This document shows, piece by piece, positions 52,153-61,549 of a stretch of 64,000 bases of DNA; position 1 is the stretch's first letter, and the number at the start of each line of letters is the position of its first letter. Source of the stretch: Nocardioides jiangsuensis (GTDB lineage: Bacteria; Actinomycetota; Actinomycetes; Propionibacteriales; Nocardioidaceae); contig NZ_JAIEZQ010000001.1 in NCBI RefSeq assembly GCF_019679455.1, forward strand, positions 310,001 to 374,000. The letters are read 5' to 3'. The position numbers were made by a program, and so were the translations under genes. The notes under the pieces are model-generated. The model worked only from the letters and a program-made list of their open reading frames with translations. It was not told where the DNA came from and ran no database searches.

Positions 52153-53225
52153 GCAAGATCGAGAGCGTGACGTGCACCCGGCTGACCACGCCGCTGCACA
52201 CCCCGTTCGTGACCGCGCTGCGGCGCACCTCCACCACGGACAGCGTGGTGGTCCGGGTGACCGACACCGACGGCGTGACCGGGTGGGGCGAGGCGCCGCA
52301 GGTGTGGCAGGTGACCGGCGAGTCCCTGGCCGGCGCGGAGGCCTGCGTGGCCGGCCCGCTGCGCGAGCGGCTGCTCGGCGCGGACGCCGACGACCTGGGC
52401 CCGCTCACCCGCGCGGTGGCCGGGGCGGTGGCCCGCAACCACGGCGCCAAGGCCGCTGTCGACGTCGCGCTGCACGACCTCGTCGCCCGGCGCCGCGGGG
52501 TCAGCCTCCCGGTGCTTCTCGGCTCCACCACCCACCGCGTGCCCACGGACGTCACCCTCGCCGCGGGCACCGTGGACGACCTCGCCGCCGCCGCGGCCGC
52601 CCGGGTCGCCGACGGCTTCTCGGTGCTCAAGCTCAAGGTCGGCACCGACGCCGCCTCTGACGTCGCCCGGGTCAGCGCCGCACGGGAGGCCGTCGGCCCG
52701 GACGTGGCGATCCGGCTCGACGCCAACCAGGGCTGGACACCCCGCGAGGCGGTGCGGGTGATCGGCGCCCTCGAGGACGCCCACACCGACGTCGAGGTCG
52801 TCGAGCAGCCGGTGCGCGCCGAGGACCTCGACGGCCTGGCCTGGGTCACCGCCCGGGTCGGCACCCCGGTGATGGCCGACGAGGCGGTGTACGGCGTCCG
52901 CGACCTGGTCGAGGTGATCCACCGCCGGGCGGCCGACCTGGTCAACGTCAAGCTCGCCAAGTGCGGCGGCATCGGGCCGGCCCGCACCCTGCTCGAGCTC
53001 GCCCGCGCGCACGACATGGGCACCATCGTCGGCTCGATGATGGAGACCCACATCGGCGTCGGCGCGGCGGCCAGCCTGGTCGCGGCGTACGGCACCACGC
53101 TCACCTCCGACCTCGACGCGGCATGGTGGGCCGGCTCCTCACCGGTGCGGGGCGGCCTGCGGTACGACGGGGCGGCCGTCGTACTCCCGGAGAGTCCCGG
53201 GCTCGGGATCGAGGAGCTCGTCTGA
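52149..53225 (+). CDS. Dipeptide (L-Ala-D/L-Glu) epimerase-like enolase-superfamily enzyme
   Basis: Enolase superfamily, muconate-lactonizing subgroup, 358 aa. Catalytic lysines lie in LKLKVG (K161/K163). Metal ligands are D191 (RLDANQGW), E219 (VEQPV) and D244 (MADEAV), and the second lysine is near K269 (VNVKLAKCGG). This set matches L-Ala-D/L-Glu epimerases. ATG at 52149 overlaps the preceding gene, and the stop overlaps the NlpC/P60 start as TGATG. Muropeptide degradation is the probable pathway. Confidence 0.88.
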   Translation: MSKIESVTCTRLTTPLHTPFVTALRRTSTTDSVVVRVTDTDGVTGWGEAPQVWQVTGESLAGAEACVAGPLRERLLGADADDLGPLTRAVAGAVARNHGAKAAVDVALHDLVARRRGVSLPVLLGSTTHRVPTDVTLAAGTVDDLAAAAAARVADGFSVLKLKVGTDAASDVARVSAAREAVGPDVAIRLDANQGWTPREAVRVIGALEDAHTDVEVVEQPVRAEDLDGLAWVTARVGTPVMADEAVYGVRDLVEVIHRRAADLVNVKLAKCGGIGPARTLLELARAHDMGTIVGSMMETHIGVGAAASLVAAYGTTLTSDLDAAWWAGSSPVRGGLRYDGAAVVLPESPGLGIEELV

Positions 53226-54193
53226 TGGCCGACCACCCGCCGCCCGGCAGCCCCGACGTGTTCGAGGTCGCCGTCCCCGTCGCCACCGTGTGGACCTCGC
53301 CCGAGGCCCCCCGGTCGCTGGACATGCCCGCGGTCCTCGACGAGCCGGACGTGGCCACGTGGACCGCGGCGATGAGCGCCGAGGTCCGCAAGGGGCTCGA
53401 CGGCCGCACGCTGACCCAGCTGCTCCTCGGCGAGGCGGTCCTGGTGCTCGAGCACCGGGGCGAGTGGGTGCGGGTGGCCGCCCTGGGCCAGGGGTCCTCC
53501 CGCCACCCGCGCGGCTACCCCGGCTGGGTCCGCCGCGCACACCTGGCCTCCCCGGTCCCCCGGACCCGGGGAGCGGCGGCGTCCGTGATCACCCCGACCG
53601 GTGTCTGCACCCTCGGCGACGGCACCAAGACCGAGCTCTCCTTCGGCACCGCGCTGTGGGTGTCCGGCGTCGGCGACGACACCGCCGAGGTGCTGCTCCC
53701 CGGGGGCCGCACCGGCACCCTGGCATGGGAGACGCTGCGGCTCGCGCACCGGGGACAGCAGCAGGCGTACGGGCCCGACGACCTGCTCGACACCGCCCGG
53801 CAGTTCCTCGGCCTGCGCTACCTGTGGGGAGGCACCAGCGCCTGGGGGCTCGACTGCTCCGGGCTCGTCCACCTGACCTACCGCGCCCACGGGGTCCGGG
53901 TCGCGCGGGACGCCTGCGACCAGGCCGAGCAGGTCGTGTCGGTGGCGCTCGACGAGGTGGAGCCGGGCGACCTGTACTTCTTCGCGCGGCCCGGGCAGCG
54001 GGTCTACCACGTGGGCTTCGCGACCTCGCCGCTGCTGGACGACGGCACCCGGTGGATGCTGCACGCGCCGGAGAGCGGGGAGCTCGTCGAGGACGCACCG
54101 ATGGCGCCACCCCGCTACGAGCACCTGGTCGCCGCGGGGCGGGTGAGAAAGCCGGACGCCGGCCAGCTGCCCCGCGAGCTCTCGGGACGCTGA
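53225..54193 (+). CDS. NlpC/P60 cysteine peptidase (gamma-D-glutamyl endopeptidase-like)
   Basis: The protein has 322 aa. The N-terminal about 175 residues are SH3-like and the C-terminal domain is NlpC/P60. Catalytic residues: C211 in LDCSGLVH, H262 in YHVGF and H280 in MLHAPESGE. This arrangement resembles YkfC-type enzymes that cut L-Ala-gamma-D-Glu bonds. There is no signal peptide, which fits a cytoplasmic recycling enzyme. It is the third gene of the serine-hydrolase/epimerase/peptidase operon. Confidence 0.9.
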   Translation: MADHPPPGSPDVFEVAVPVATVWTSPEAPRSLDMPAVLDEPDVATWTAAMSAEVRKGLDGRTLTQLLLGEAVLVLEHRGEWVRVAALGQGSSRHPRGYPGWVRRAHLASPVPRTRGAAASVITPTGVCTLGDGTKTELSFGTALWVSGVGDDTAEVLLPGGRTGTLAWETLRLAHRGQQQAYGPDDLLDTARQFLGLRYLWGGTSAWGLDCSGLVHLTYRAHGVRVARDACDQAEQVVSVALDEVEPGDLYFFARPGQRVYHVGFATSPLLDDGTRWMLHAPESGELVEDAPMAPPRYEHLVAAGRVRKPDAGQLPRELSGR

Positions 54194-54226
54194 CCGGCGT
54201 CGTGGCCGTGTGACGGGGCGGAGCCC

Positions 54227-54787
54227 TCAGCCCTCCTCGCCCTCCTCGTCGTCGAGGAGGCCCTGCTTCTCGGCCCGGGCGACGATCTCGCGGACGTTCT
54301 CGATCCGGCCGCAGTCGGCGTCGATCTGCCGGTTCCGCTCGGTCGCGAACTGCTCGCCCAGCTCGGCGCGGGCCTCCTCGGAGATCTCCTCGCGGGCCGG
54401 GTTGAGGATCGTCAGCTCCTCCTCGGTGAGGTGGTGGTTGACGAGCCCGGCCAGCTCCTCCACCGCGTCGTCGAACGACTGGGTGTCGGTGCCCTTCAGC
54501 TCGAGGACGGCCAGGAGCGCCTCGTTGCCCTCGGCGTGCTCCTCCTGCCCGTGCTCCGCCTCGTGCTCGTCGATGGCGTCCTTGCGGCGTAGCACCGGGT
54601 AGACGAGCTTCTCCTCCGCCTCCGCGTGGGCGACGTGCAGCGTGGCGAACGCGCGCCGTACGGCGTCGCGGTCGCTGCTGCTGTCACGGAGCTGGCGGAG
54701 CAGCTGCTCGAACCGACGGTGGTCCTCGAGGATCAGGTCGACGACGTCACCGGACACGGGACGGCCGAGCTCGATGGGAGTACTCAT
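54227..54787 (-). CDS. Hemerythrin HHE domain protein
   Basis: Cytoplasmic protein of 186 aa that would bind a di-iron centre for oxygen or nitric oxide sensing or scavenging. Histidines and acidic residues follow the hemerythrin spacing: LEDHRRFEQLL, HVAHAEAEEKLVYPVL, EHAEGNEALLAVLEL and LVNHHLTEEELTILN. A long acidic C-terminus ends in GEEG. It stands 77 nt downstream of the TerC gene on the same strand, but the spacing suggests its own promoter. Confidence 0.9.
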   Translation of the reverse strand: MSTPIELGRPVSGDVVDLILEDHRRFEQLLRQLRDSSSDRDAVRRAFATLHVAHAEAEEKLVYPVLRRKDAIDEHEAEHGQEEHAEGNEALLAVLELKGTDTQSFDDAVEELAGLVNHHLTEEELTILNPAREEISEEARAELGEQFATERNRQIDADCGRIENVREIVARAEKQGLLDDEEGEEG

Positions 54788-54864
54788 GGGTCCGGTATAC
54801 CCCCTGGCCTCCCGCTCATGCCCGGCTCGCCCCGATGTGACGCACGCCCGCCGGGGCGGCTGGG

Positions 54865-55926
54865 TCAGCCGTTCTCCCAGTCGCGACGCGGGCCGGTCTC
54901 GGCCGCGAGCTCCTTCTGGTCCCGGTTGCGCGAGACCGCCAGGCTGGCCACCGTGGTCACCGCGAGCGTGCCGACGATCACCGCGAGGGAGAGCCAGATC
55001 GGAATCTCCAGCCAGGCAGCCTCGATGTGCTCGCCGCCGTTGATGAACGGCAGCTGGTTCTCGTGCAGCGCGTGCATCACGAGCTTCACGCCGATGAAGC
55101 CGAGCAGGAACGCGAGGCCGTACGACAGGAAGATCAGGCGCTGGAGCAGGCCGCCGATGAGGAAGTACAGCTGGCGCAGCCCCATCAGCGCGAAGATGTT
55201 CGCGGTGAACACCAGGTACGGGTCCTTGGTGAGGCCGTAGATGGCGGGGATCGAGTCGAGCGCGAAGAGCAGGTCGGTGGTGCCGAGCGTGAGGATCACC
55301 AGGAACATCGGGGTGATCAGGCGCTTGCCGTTCTCCTTGGTGAACAGCTTCGTGCCGTCGTACTCCTTGGTCGCCGGGAACCGCTTCTCGACGAACTTGA
55401 TCAGCTTGTTCTCCTCGTACTCCTCCTCGTCCTCGCCGCCCTCCTTGGCGAGCTTGAACGCGGTGAAGATCAAGAACGCGCCGAAGACGTAGAACACCCA
55501 GCTGAACTGGTTGATCGCCGCGGCGCCGACGAGGATGAAGACCGCGCGCATGATCAGCGCGAGCACGATGCCGATCATCAGCGCCGTCTGCTGGTACTGC
55601 CGCGGCACCGAGAACTTGCTCATGATGATGAGGAAGATGAACAGGTTGTCCACGGAGAGGGAGTACTCCGTGAGCCAGCCGGCGAAGAACTCCGGCCCCG
55701 GCGCAGGGCTCAGCTCGTGCGGCTCGGCGAAGAACCAGAGGGCCAGCCCGAAGACCACGGCCAGGCCGATGAAGAAGGCGAGGTGTGTCGAGACCTCCTT
55801 CATGGAGGGCTCGTGCGGACGCCGACCGATGATGAGCAGGTCGACGAGCAGGACACCGACCGTCACGACAACCGTGATGATCCAGATGGTCGGTGAGGCG
55901 ACGGAGTCGCCAAGCAATCTATCCAC
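54865..55926 (-). CDS. TerC/Alx family membrane protein (probable Mn2+ exporter)
   Basis: The protein has 353 aa with about nine membrane helices. Diagnostic sequences are EYSLSVDNLFIFLIIMSKF and LGTTDLLFALDSIPAIYGLT; both contain the paired Asp residues of the family. An acidic stretch KEGGEDEEEYEENK lies in a loop. GTG at 55926 (VDRLLGDS) is chosen for its GGAGGAG site 7 nt upstream, rather than a further upstream frame that runs through the riboswitch. The leader is a manganese riboswitch, so manganese export is the likely role. Confidence 0.93.
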   Translation of the reverse strand: MDRLLGDSVASPTIWIITVVVTVGVLLVDLLIIGRRPHEPSMKEVSTHLAFFIGLAVVFGLALWFFAEPHELSPAPGPEFFAGWLTEYSLSVDNLFIFLIIMSKFSVPRQYQQTALMIGIVLALIMRAVFILVGAAAINQFSWVFYVFGAFLIFTAFKLAKEGGEDEEEYEENKLIKFVEKRFPATKEYDGTKLFTKENGKRLITPMFLVILTLGTTDLLFALDSIPAIYGLTKDPYLVFTANIFALMGLRQLYFLIGGLLQRLIFLSYGLAFLLGFIGVKLVMHALHENQLPFINGGEHIEAAWLEIPIWLSLAVIVGTLAVTTVASLAVSRNRDQKELAAETGPRRDWENG

Positions 55927-56008
55927 GAACGTACTCCTCCGGAGTGTTCTCGGTCGGGCGGTACCCGCACAGGCGTACGAACACCGACTCACATGACAAG
56001 GACTGGCT

Positions 56009-56130
56009 CCGGAGGTCTCTTCCGTCCGGGGGGACGCTGGCGTCACCGGACCAACGGCGCCGGGCCCAGCACCCGGACGAGCCGGACGAGACCGTGATGA
56101 CGACACCGTTGCGAAGGAATACTCCCCTCC
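56009..56130 (-). ncRNA. Manganese riboswitch (yybP-ykoY family)
   Basis: Upstream of the TerC-family gene on the minus strand. The P1 stem is GGAGGGGAGTA at 56130 downward, pairing with AGAGACCTCC at about 56010. The conserved GTCGTCATCAC loop and GACGCCAGCGTCCC are in between. This family binds Mn2+ and commonly switches on TerC/Alx or MntP genes. It ends about 83 nt before the start codon. Confidence 0.87.
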
Positions 56131-56220
56131 ACGCAGGTGCCATCCTCCCAGACGGGTGCGTACCCACCAAACCCGTGCCGGAACCCGGGCACGGCGCGCG
56201 GGATGGTCACCGGGACCGGG

Positions 56221-56655
56221 TCAGTCCAGGCAGAACTCGTTGCCCTCCGGGTCGGCCATGACCAGGAACAGGTCGCTGAACCCCTGCGGCTCGGAGACCC
56301 GCAGCCGCGTCGCGCCCAGCCCGACCAGCCGCTCGGCCTCCGCCTCGAGACGCTGACGACGCTCGTCACCGGTGGCGCCGTGCGCGGCCCGGACGTCGAG
56401 GTGCAGCCGGTTCTTCACCGTCTTCGGCTCGGGCACCCGCTGGAAGAACAACCGGGGGCCGGCCCCGTCGGGGTCGACCACGGCGGACCGGGAGTTGCGG
56501 TCCTCGTCGGGATCGCCCAAGGCGTCGAGCGCCTCGTCCCAGCTGGCGTACGGCGGCGGCGGGGGCTGCAGCACGTACTCCAGCACCTCCGCCCAGAACG
56601 CGGCGAGCCTGGCGGGGTCCGCGCAGTCGAACGTGACCTGGACGGCTGTGGCCAT
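56221..56655 (-). CDS. VOC-family (glyoxalase/dioxygenase fold) protein
   Basis: The protein has 144 aa with two beta-alpha-beta-beta-beta units. VTFDCADPARLAAFWAEVLEY opens the fold and LFLVMADPEGNEFCLD closes it, a typical glyoxalase-like ending with a possible metal-binding Glu. Middle: FFQRVPEPKTVKNRLHLDV. The ATG at 56655 overlaps the MmcQ stop (TGATG). Substrate unknown. Confidence 0.85.
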   Translation of the reverse strand: MATAVQVTFDCADPARLAAFWAEVLEYVLQPPPPPYASWDEALDALGDPDEDRNSRSAVVDPDGAGPRLFFQRVPEPKTVKNRLHLDVRAAHGATGDERRQRLEAEAERLVGLGATRLRVSEPQGFSDLFLVMADPEGNEFCLD

Positions 56656-57038
56656 CAGTCCCATCCCTCCGGTCGGTGGCGCTTGGCGATCTTCGAGACG
56701 ACGAGCCGGTAGGAGGTGTCGACGGCCTCGAGGATCTCGTCGTCCGGGATCCTCGACCCGACCCGCAGGGTGTTCCAGCCCGAGCGGCCGATGTAGGGCA
56801 TCACGCCGGCGTCCCCGGGATAGCGCAGCAGCCACTCGTCGGCGGCCTCCCGGGTGGGGCCGCACTTGAGCCCGACGCTGGTGCCGCTCTCCCCCGGCGC
56901 CGGCGGCGAGCCGAGGAACGCGAAGATCCTCAGGTGCACCTTGGCGACCAGGTCGCCCTCCCACGGCTCGTCCTCCCATGCCCCGGGCTTGCCGAGGCAG
57001 TAGGCGACCAGTGCCTCGTGGGAGAGCGCCACGGTCAC
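56655..57038 (-). CDS. MmcQ/YjbR family DNA-binding-like protein
   Basis: The protein has 127 aa. [30 protein letters not shown] and the C-terminal '[36 protein letters not shown]' are typical of this small family. It overlaps the stop of uvrB by 4 nt, making uvrB-mmcQ-VOC a possible operon. Function is not established for the family. Confidence 0.88.
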   Translation of the reverse strand: MTVALSHEALVAYCLGKPGAWEDEPWEGDLVAKVHLRIFAFLGSPPAPGESGTSVGLKCGPTREAADEWLLRYPGDAGVMPYIGRSGWNTLRVGSRIPDDEILEAVDTSYRLVVSKIAKRHRPEGWD

Positions 57039-59152
57039 CTCGCCCCGGCCTCCACCATCTGCCGCAGCTCCTTCTTCAGCTCGGAGATCTCGTCACGCAG
57101 CCGCGCGGCGAGCTCGAACTGCAGCTCGGCCGCGGCCGCGTGCATCTGCTCGGTCAGCTGCGCGACCAGCTCGGCGAGGTCCTGCGACGGCAGCCCGGCC
57201 AGCTCCGCGGCGTGCTGCCCCGCCTCGCGGGACAGCCCCGGCACCGGAGCCTTCCTGCCCTTCTCGCCGCCGGCCTTCTGCCAGGTCTTGAGCAGCTCCT
57301 CGGTGCTCTCGTCCTCGCGGGCCAGCATCTCGGTGATGTCGGCGATCTTCTTGCGCAGCGGCTGCGGGTCGACACCGTTGGCCTTGTTGTAGGCGACCTG
57401 CTTCTCGCGGCGACGGTTGGTCTCCTCGATGGCGTTCTCCATCGACGGGGTGACCTTGTCGGCGTACATGATCACCTGGCCCGAGACGTTGCGGGCGGCC
57501 CGGCCGATGGTCTGGATCAGCGACTTGTCGGAGCGCAGGAAGCCCTCCTTGTCGGCGTCGAGGATCGCCACCAGCGAGACCTCGGGCAGGTCGAGGCCCT
57601 CGCGGAGCAGGTTGATCCCGACCAGGACGTCGTACTCCCCCATCCGCAGCTCGCGGAGCAGCTCGATCCGGCGCAGCGTGTCGACCTCGCTGTGCAGGTA
57701 GCGGGTACGGACCCCGGCCTCGAGCAGGTAGTCGGTGAGGTCCTCGGACATCTTCTTGGTCAGCGTGGTGACCAGGACCCGCTCGTTGCGCTCCACCCGC
57801 AGCCGGATCTCGTGGATCAGGTCGTCGATCTGGCCCTTGGTCGGCTTCACCACGACCTCGGGGTCCACCAGGCCGGTCGGCCGGATGATCTGCTCCACCA
57901 CGTTCCCGTGGCCGCCGACCTTGTCGAGCTCGTACTTGCCCGGGGTCGCGGACAGGTAGATCGTCTGCCCGATCCGCTCGAGGAACTCCTCCCACTTCAG
58001 CGGGCGGTTGTCCATCGCGCTCGGCAGGCGGAAGCCGTGGTCGACCAGGTTCCGCTTGCGGGACATGTCGCCCTCGTACATGCCGCCGATCTGCGGCACC
58101 GCGACGTGCGACTCGTCGACCACGAGCAGGAAGTCCTCGGGGAAGTAGTCGAGCAGACAGTTCGGCGCCGAGCCGGGGTTGCGGCCGTCGATGTGCATCG
58201 AGTAGTTCTCGATCCCCGAGCAGGAGCCGACCTGGCGCATCATCTCGATGTCGTACGTCGTCCGCATCCGCAGCCGCTGGGCCTCGAGCAGCTTGCCCTG
58301 CTTCTCGAAGGTGGCGAGCTGCTCCTCCAGCTCGTGCTCGATGCCCTGGATCGCCCGCTCCATCCGCTCCGGACCCGCGACGTAGTGGGTGGCCGGGAAG
58401 ATGTAGAGCTCCTGGTCCTCGGTGACGACCTCGCCGGTCACCGGGTGCAGCGTCATCAGCCGCTCGATCTCGTCGCCGAAGAACTCCACCCGCACGGCGA
58501 GCTCCTCGTAGACGGGGAAGATCTCCAGGGTGTCGCCGCGGACCCGGAACGTGCCGCGGGTGAACGCCACGTCGTTGCGGGAGTACTGGATCCCGACGAG
58601 CTGGCGCAGGATCGTGTCGCGGTCGTGCTCGTCGCCCACCTTGAGCCGGATCATCCGGTCGACGTACTCCTGGGGCGTGCCCAGGCCGTAGATGCAGGAC
58701 ACCGTGGACACCACGATCACGTCGCGCCGGGTGAGCAGCGAGTTGGTCGCGGAGTGCCGCAGCCGCTCGACCTCCTCGTTGATCGAGGAGTCCTTCTCGA
58801 TGTAGGTGTCGGTCTGGGGGACGTACGCCTCGGGCTGGTAGTAGTCGTAGTAGGAGACGAAGTACTCGACCGCGTTGTCCGGGAAGAGCTGCCGCAGCTC
58901 GTTCGCGAACTGCGCGGCCAGGGTCTTGTTGGGCTGGAGCACCAGCGTGGGGCGCTGGAGCTTCTCGACCGCCCACGCGACCGTCGCGGTCTTGCCGGTG
59001 CCGGTGGCGCCGAGGAGGACGACGTCCTGCTCCCCCGCCGTGATCCGCTTCTCGATGTCGGCGATCGCCGTGGGCTGGTCTCCCGACGGGGAGTAGTCGG
59101 AGACGACTTGGAACGGCGCAACCCTGCGCTCGAGATCGGTCACGGGCCTCAT
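57035..59152 (-). CDS. uvrB: Excinuclease ABC subunit B
   Basis: Helicase-like damage-verification subunit, 705 aa. Walker A is [15 protein letters not shown] and the beta-hairpin region is [25 protein letters not shown]. Helicase motifs include [43 protein letters not shown] and [10 protein letters not shown] UvrC-binding motif ends the protein ([24 protein letters not shown]). Start ATG at 59152 ([10 protein letters not shown]) sits 7 nt after TAGGCT, suggesting a leaderless transcript; the frame is open further up. No SOS box was seen here, unlike uvrA. Confidence 0.97.
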   Translation of the reverse strand: MRPVTDLERRVAPFQVVSDYSPSGDQPTAIADIEKRITAGEQDVVLLGATGTGKTATVAWAVEKLQRPTLVLQPNKTLAAQFANELRQLFPDNAVEYFVSYYDYYQPEAYVPQTDTYIEKDSSINEEVERLRHSATNSLLTRRDVIVVSTVSCIYGLGTPQEYVDRMIRLKVGDEHDRDTILRQLVGIQYSRNDVAFTRGTFRVRGDTLEIFPVYEELAVRVEFFGDEIERLMTLHPVTGEVVTEDQELYIFPATHYVAGPERMERAIQGIEHELEEQLATFEKQGKLLEAQRLRMRTTYDIEMMRQVGSCSGIENYSMHIDGRNPGSAPNCLLDYFPEDFLLVVDESHVAVPQIGGMYEGDMSRKRNLVDHGFRLPSAMDNRPLKWEEFLERIGQTIYLSATPGKYELDKVGGHGNVVEQIIRPTGLVDPEVVVKPTKGQIDDLIHEIRLRVERNERVLVTTLTKKMSEDLTDYLLEAGVRTRYLHSEVDTLRRIELLRELRMGEYDVLVGINLLREGLDLPEVSLVAILDADKEGFLRSDKSLIQTIGRAARNVSGQVIMYADKVTPSMENAIEETNRRREKQVAYNKANGVDPQPLRKKIADITEMLAREDESTEELLKTWQKAGGEKGRKAPVPGLSREAGQHAAELAGLPSQDLAELVAQLTEQMHAAAAELQFELAARLRDEISELKKELRQMVEAGAR

Positions 59153-59159
59153 GTCGACC

Positions 59160-59165
59160 AGCCTA
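59160..59165 (-). promoter_or_regulatory. Candidate leaderless -10 for uvrB
   Basis: TAGGCT on the minus strand ends 7 nt before the ATG of uvrB, and no ribosome-binding site is present. Confidence 0.5.
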
Positions 59166-59315
59166 CGGGGCGCCTCCGACAGCTCTCCGGGGCCGAACGC
59201 GCGGAGAGGACCACGCACGCAGCGCGTCCCGGGCAGGATGCTCACAGGCCCCGCCGGAACCGGCCGGCACGCGGGGACGTCACACCCTCACCCCACGACG
59301 GGCAGGAGCCTCCGG

Positions 59316-60104
59316 ATGTACCCACGCCTCGCGGCCACGGCCGCCCTGACCGTCGTCCTGCTGTCCTCCTGCGCCCAGCCCGGCACGGGCTCCCCGGGCG
59401 GTGCGACGGACGACCTCGACGGGAGCTGGCGGTTGGCGAGCGCCGGCGACGCCGACGGGCCGCTCCCCCTGTCCGCGGCCACGCCGGTCACGCTGGCGGT
59501 CGACGGGCGTGAGGTCTCCGGCCGGTCAGCCTGCAACCACTACGGCACGAGGCTCGAGCGGGACGGCGACCGCCTCCGCCTCGGTCAGGTGATGGTGACG
59601 GAGATGGCGTGCCCACCGGCGGTGATGACGCTGGAGCAGCGGTACCTCTCCGCGCTCGGGGCGGTGGACGCCGTCGCGGTCGGCGAACGCCGGCTCGTCC
59701 TCACCGGGGCGGACGTGCGTCTCGAGTTCGACCTCGACCCACCCGTCCGGGACGCGGACCTGGTCGGGACGGCCTGGTCGCTCGAGTCCCTCCTCGACGG
59801 CGAGAGCGCGGCCAGCGTCTCCGGCGGGCGGCCGGGGCTCGTCCTGCACGAGGACGGCACCCTCGAGGGCGAGACGGGCTGCCGGTCCTTCCGAGGCGAG
59901 TACGCCGTCAGCGGACCCGACGTGCAGGTCCTGAGGATCGACGTCGACCCGTCCCCCGAGGGCGGCACGTGCCCACCGGCGACCGAGTCCCAGGACCGGC
60001 AGGTGCTCGCGGTGCTCGGGGACGGCTTCCGCGCGGTGATCCAGGGGGACCTGCTCACCCTCACCGCCGGAGGCGACCTGGGGCTCGTGTTCCGGGCCGA
60101 GTAG
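59316..60104 (+). CDS. META-domain lipoprotein (two META domains)
   Basis: The protein has 262 aa. The signal sequence ends in the lipobox LSSC (residues about 16-19). Two META/HslJ-like domains follow: DLDGSWRLAS...SACNHYGTRLER with MACPPAVMTLEQRYLSAL, and DLVGTAWSLESL...ETGCRSFRGEY with TCPPATESQDRQVLAVL. Such proteins are often envelope stress-related. ATG at 59316 has AGGAG 7 nt upstream. Alone on its strand, divergent from uvrB. Confidence 0.87.
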   Translation: MYPRLAATAALTVVLLSSCAQPGTGSPGGATDDLDGSWRLASAGDADGPLPLSAATPVTLAVDGREVSGRSACNHYGTRLERDGDRLRLGQVMVTEMACPPAVMTLEQRYLSALGAVDAVAVGERRLVLTGADVRLEFDLDPPVRDADLVGTAWSLESLLDGESAASVSGGRPGLVLHEDGTLEGETGCRSFRGEYAVSGPDVQVLRIDVDPSPEGGTCPPATESQDRQVLAVLGDGFRAVIQGDLLTLTAGGDLGLVFRAE

Positions 60105-60137
60105 CCCGATCGCCGCGGACAGCCTTGGTTCTCTGAC

Positions 60138-60143
60138 TAGATT
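60138..60143 (+). promoter_or_regulatory. Candidate leaderless -10 for the phospholipase D family gene
   Basis: TAGATT ends 7 nt before the GTG at 60151, with no ribosome-binding site. Confidence 0.55.
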
Positions 60144-60150
60144 TGCCTCT

Positions 60151-61428
60151 GTGAGCAAGCGCCGAGGCCGGAAGAGGTCCCCCGTGTGGTCGATGGGCGG
60201 TCCGCTGAGCACCATGGCCCGCCGTGCCCTGGGCGTGTTCTTCGGCGTCCCGATGCTCGTCGCGGTGGTGATGACCGCGGTCGACTCGTACCGCCGCCGC
60301 GGCAAGAAGCCCAAGCCGTTCCCGTCCGACCCGCCCGGGGACGTCACCATCGGCGACGGCGCGGTGCGCACCTACACCTACGGCCAGGACCTGTACGACG
60401 ACATGCTCGCCGCGATCGAGGACGCGGAGCAGCAGATCCTCTTCGAGTCCTACATCTGGAAGGGCGACGAGGTCGGCGAGCAGTTCAAGCGCGCGCTCAC
60501 CGACGCCGCCGCCCGCGGGGTGGAGGTCTACGCGATCTACGACGGGTTCGCCAACCTCGTGGTCTCCCCGCTGTTCAAGCGGTTCGGGCCACGGCTGCGG
60601 GTGATGGAGTACCCCGTCTACAACGCCGGCTGGAGGTTCTTCGACCTGCGCCGCTACGGCCGTGACCACCGCAAGATCCTGGTCGTCGACGACAAGGTCG
60701 GCTTCGTCGGCGGCTACAACGTGGGCACCGCCTACGCCACCGAGTGGCGCGACACCCACGTCCGGATCACCGGCCCCGGGGTCGCCGACCTCAAGCGGGC
60801 CTTCGCCGACTTCTGGAACCTCCACCGCCGCGCCGAGCACGGCCGCCGCCCGCTGCTGCTCGAGACCGCGTCGGACTGGGAGCCCCGGATCCGGGTGCAC
60901 CGCAACGTGCCCCGGCTGTGGATGTTCCCCATCCGGGCGATGTACCTCGAGGCGATCGCGCGCGCGTACAGCCACATCTACATGACGCACGCGTACTTCA
61001 TCCCCGACTCCGACTTCGTCGAGGCGCTCACCTCCGCCGCGCGCCGCGGGGTCGACGTACGCCTGCTGGTGCCGGCCACGTCCAACCACGTCGTCGCCGA
61101 CTGGCTCTCACGCGGCTACTACGGACAGCTGCTGTCGAGCGGGGTGCGGATCTTCCTGTACCAGGGGGCGATGGTGCACGCGAAGACCTCCACGATCGAC
61201 GGCCGCTGGTCCACCATCGGCACCGCGAACATCGACCGGCTGAGCATGACCGGCAACTACGAGATCAACGTGGAGTTCATCGACCGCGAGCTCGCCGCGC
61301 AGATGGAGCGGATCTTCGAGACCGATCTGAGCAACGCCCAGGAGCTCAAGCGCGAGGAGTGGGACTCCCGCGGCGTGCACAAGAAGTTCACCGAGATGGT
61401 GCTGGCCCCGCTTCGCCCGTTCCTCTGA
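60151..61428 (+). CDS. Phospholipase D family enzyme (cardiolipin synthase-like)
   Basis: The protein has 425 aa. A basic N-terminus and a membrane helix (residues about 25-45) precede two HKD domains: GRDHRKILVVDDKVGFVGGYN (first) and MVHAKTSTIDGRWSTIGTANID (second). Both HxK(x)4D motifs are intact. Cardiolipin synthesis or another phosphatidyl transfer is likely. GTG start at 60151 follows a TAGATT box. The IS-like element begins immediately after its TGA stop; that TGA is one copy of the target-site duplication, so the coding sequence was not harmed. Confidence 0.9.
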   Translation: MSKRRGRKRSPVWSMGGPLSTMARRALGVFFGVPMLVAVVMTAVDSYRRRGKKPKPFPSDPPGDVTIGDGAVRTYTYGQDLYDDMLAAIEDAEQQILFESYIWKGDEVGEQFKRALTDAAARGVEVYAIYDGFANLVVSPLFKRFGPRLRVMEYPVYNAGWRFFDLRRYGRDHRKILVVDDKVGFVGGYNVGTAYATEWRDTHVRITGPGVADLKRAFADFWNLHRRAEHGRRPLLLETASDWEPRIRVHRNVPRLWMFPIRAMYLEAIARAYSHIYMTHAYFIPDSDFVEALTSAARRGVDVRLLVPATSNHVVADWLSRGYYGQLLSSGVRIFLYQGAMVHAKTSTIDGRWSTIGTANIDRLSMTGNYEINVEFIDRELAAQMERIFETDLSNAQELKREEWDSRGVHKKFTEMVLAPLRPFL

Positions 61429-61480
61429 CTGGGTGTGTGTCCCTATTGCGCGGACGGTTCCCGTGGTCACCGTGCGGGGA

Positions 61481-61549
61481 ATGCCGTACCCAAGTGACCT
61501 GACCGATGACCAGTGGGACCTGCTGGAGCCGGTGTTCAACGCGCCGGGC
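61481..61549 (+). pseudogene. IS5-family transposase N-terminal fragment
   Basis: The first 23 codons, starting MPYPSDLTDDQWDLLEPVF, match the N-terminus of IS5-type transposases. After ...NAPG the sequence switches to unrelated DNA, so only a remnant remains. The start lies 52 bp inside the left end, as expected for this family. Confidence 0.8.

Noticed and set aside
59153-59260. SOS box before uvrB
   Set aside because: CCGAACG occurs at about 59195 but there is no matching GTTCG arm at the right spacing.
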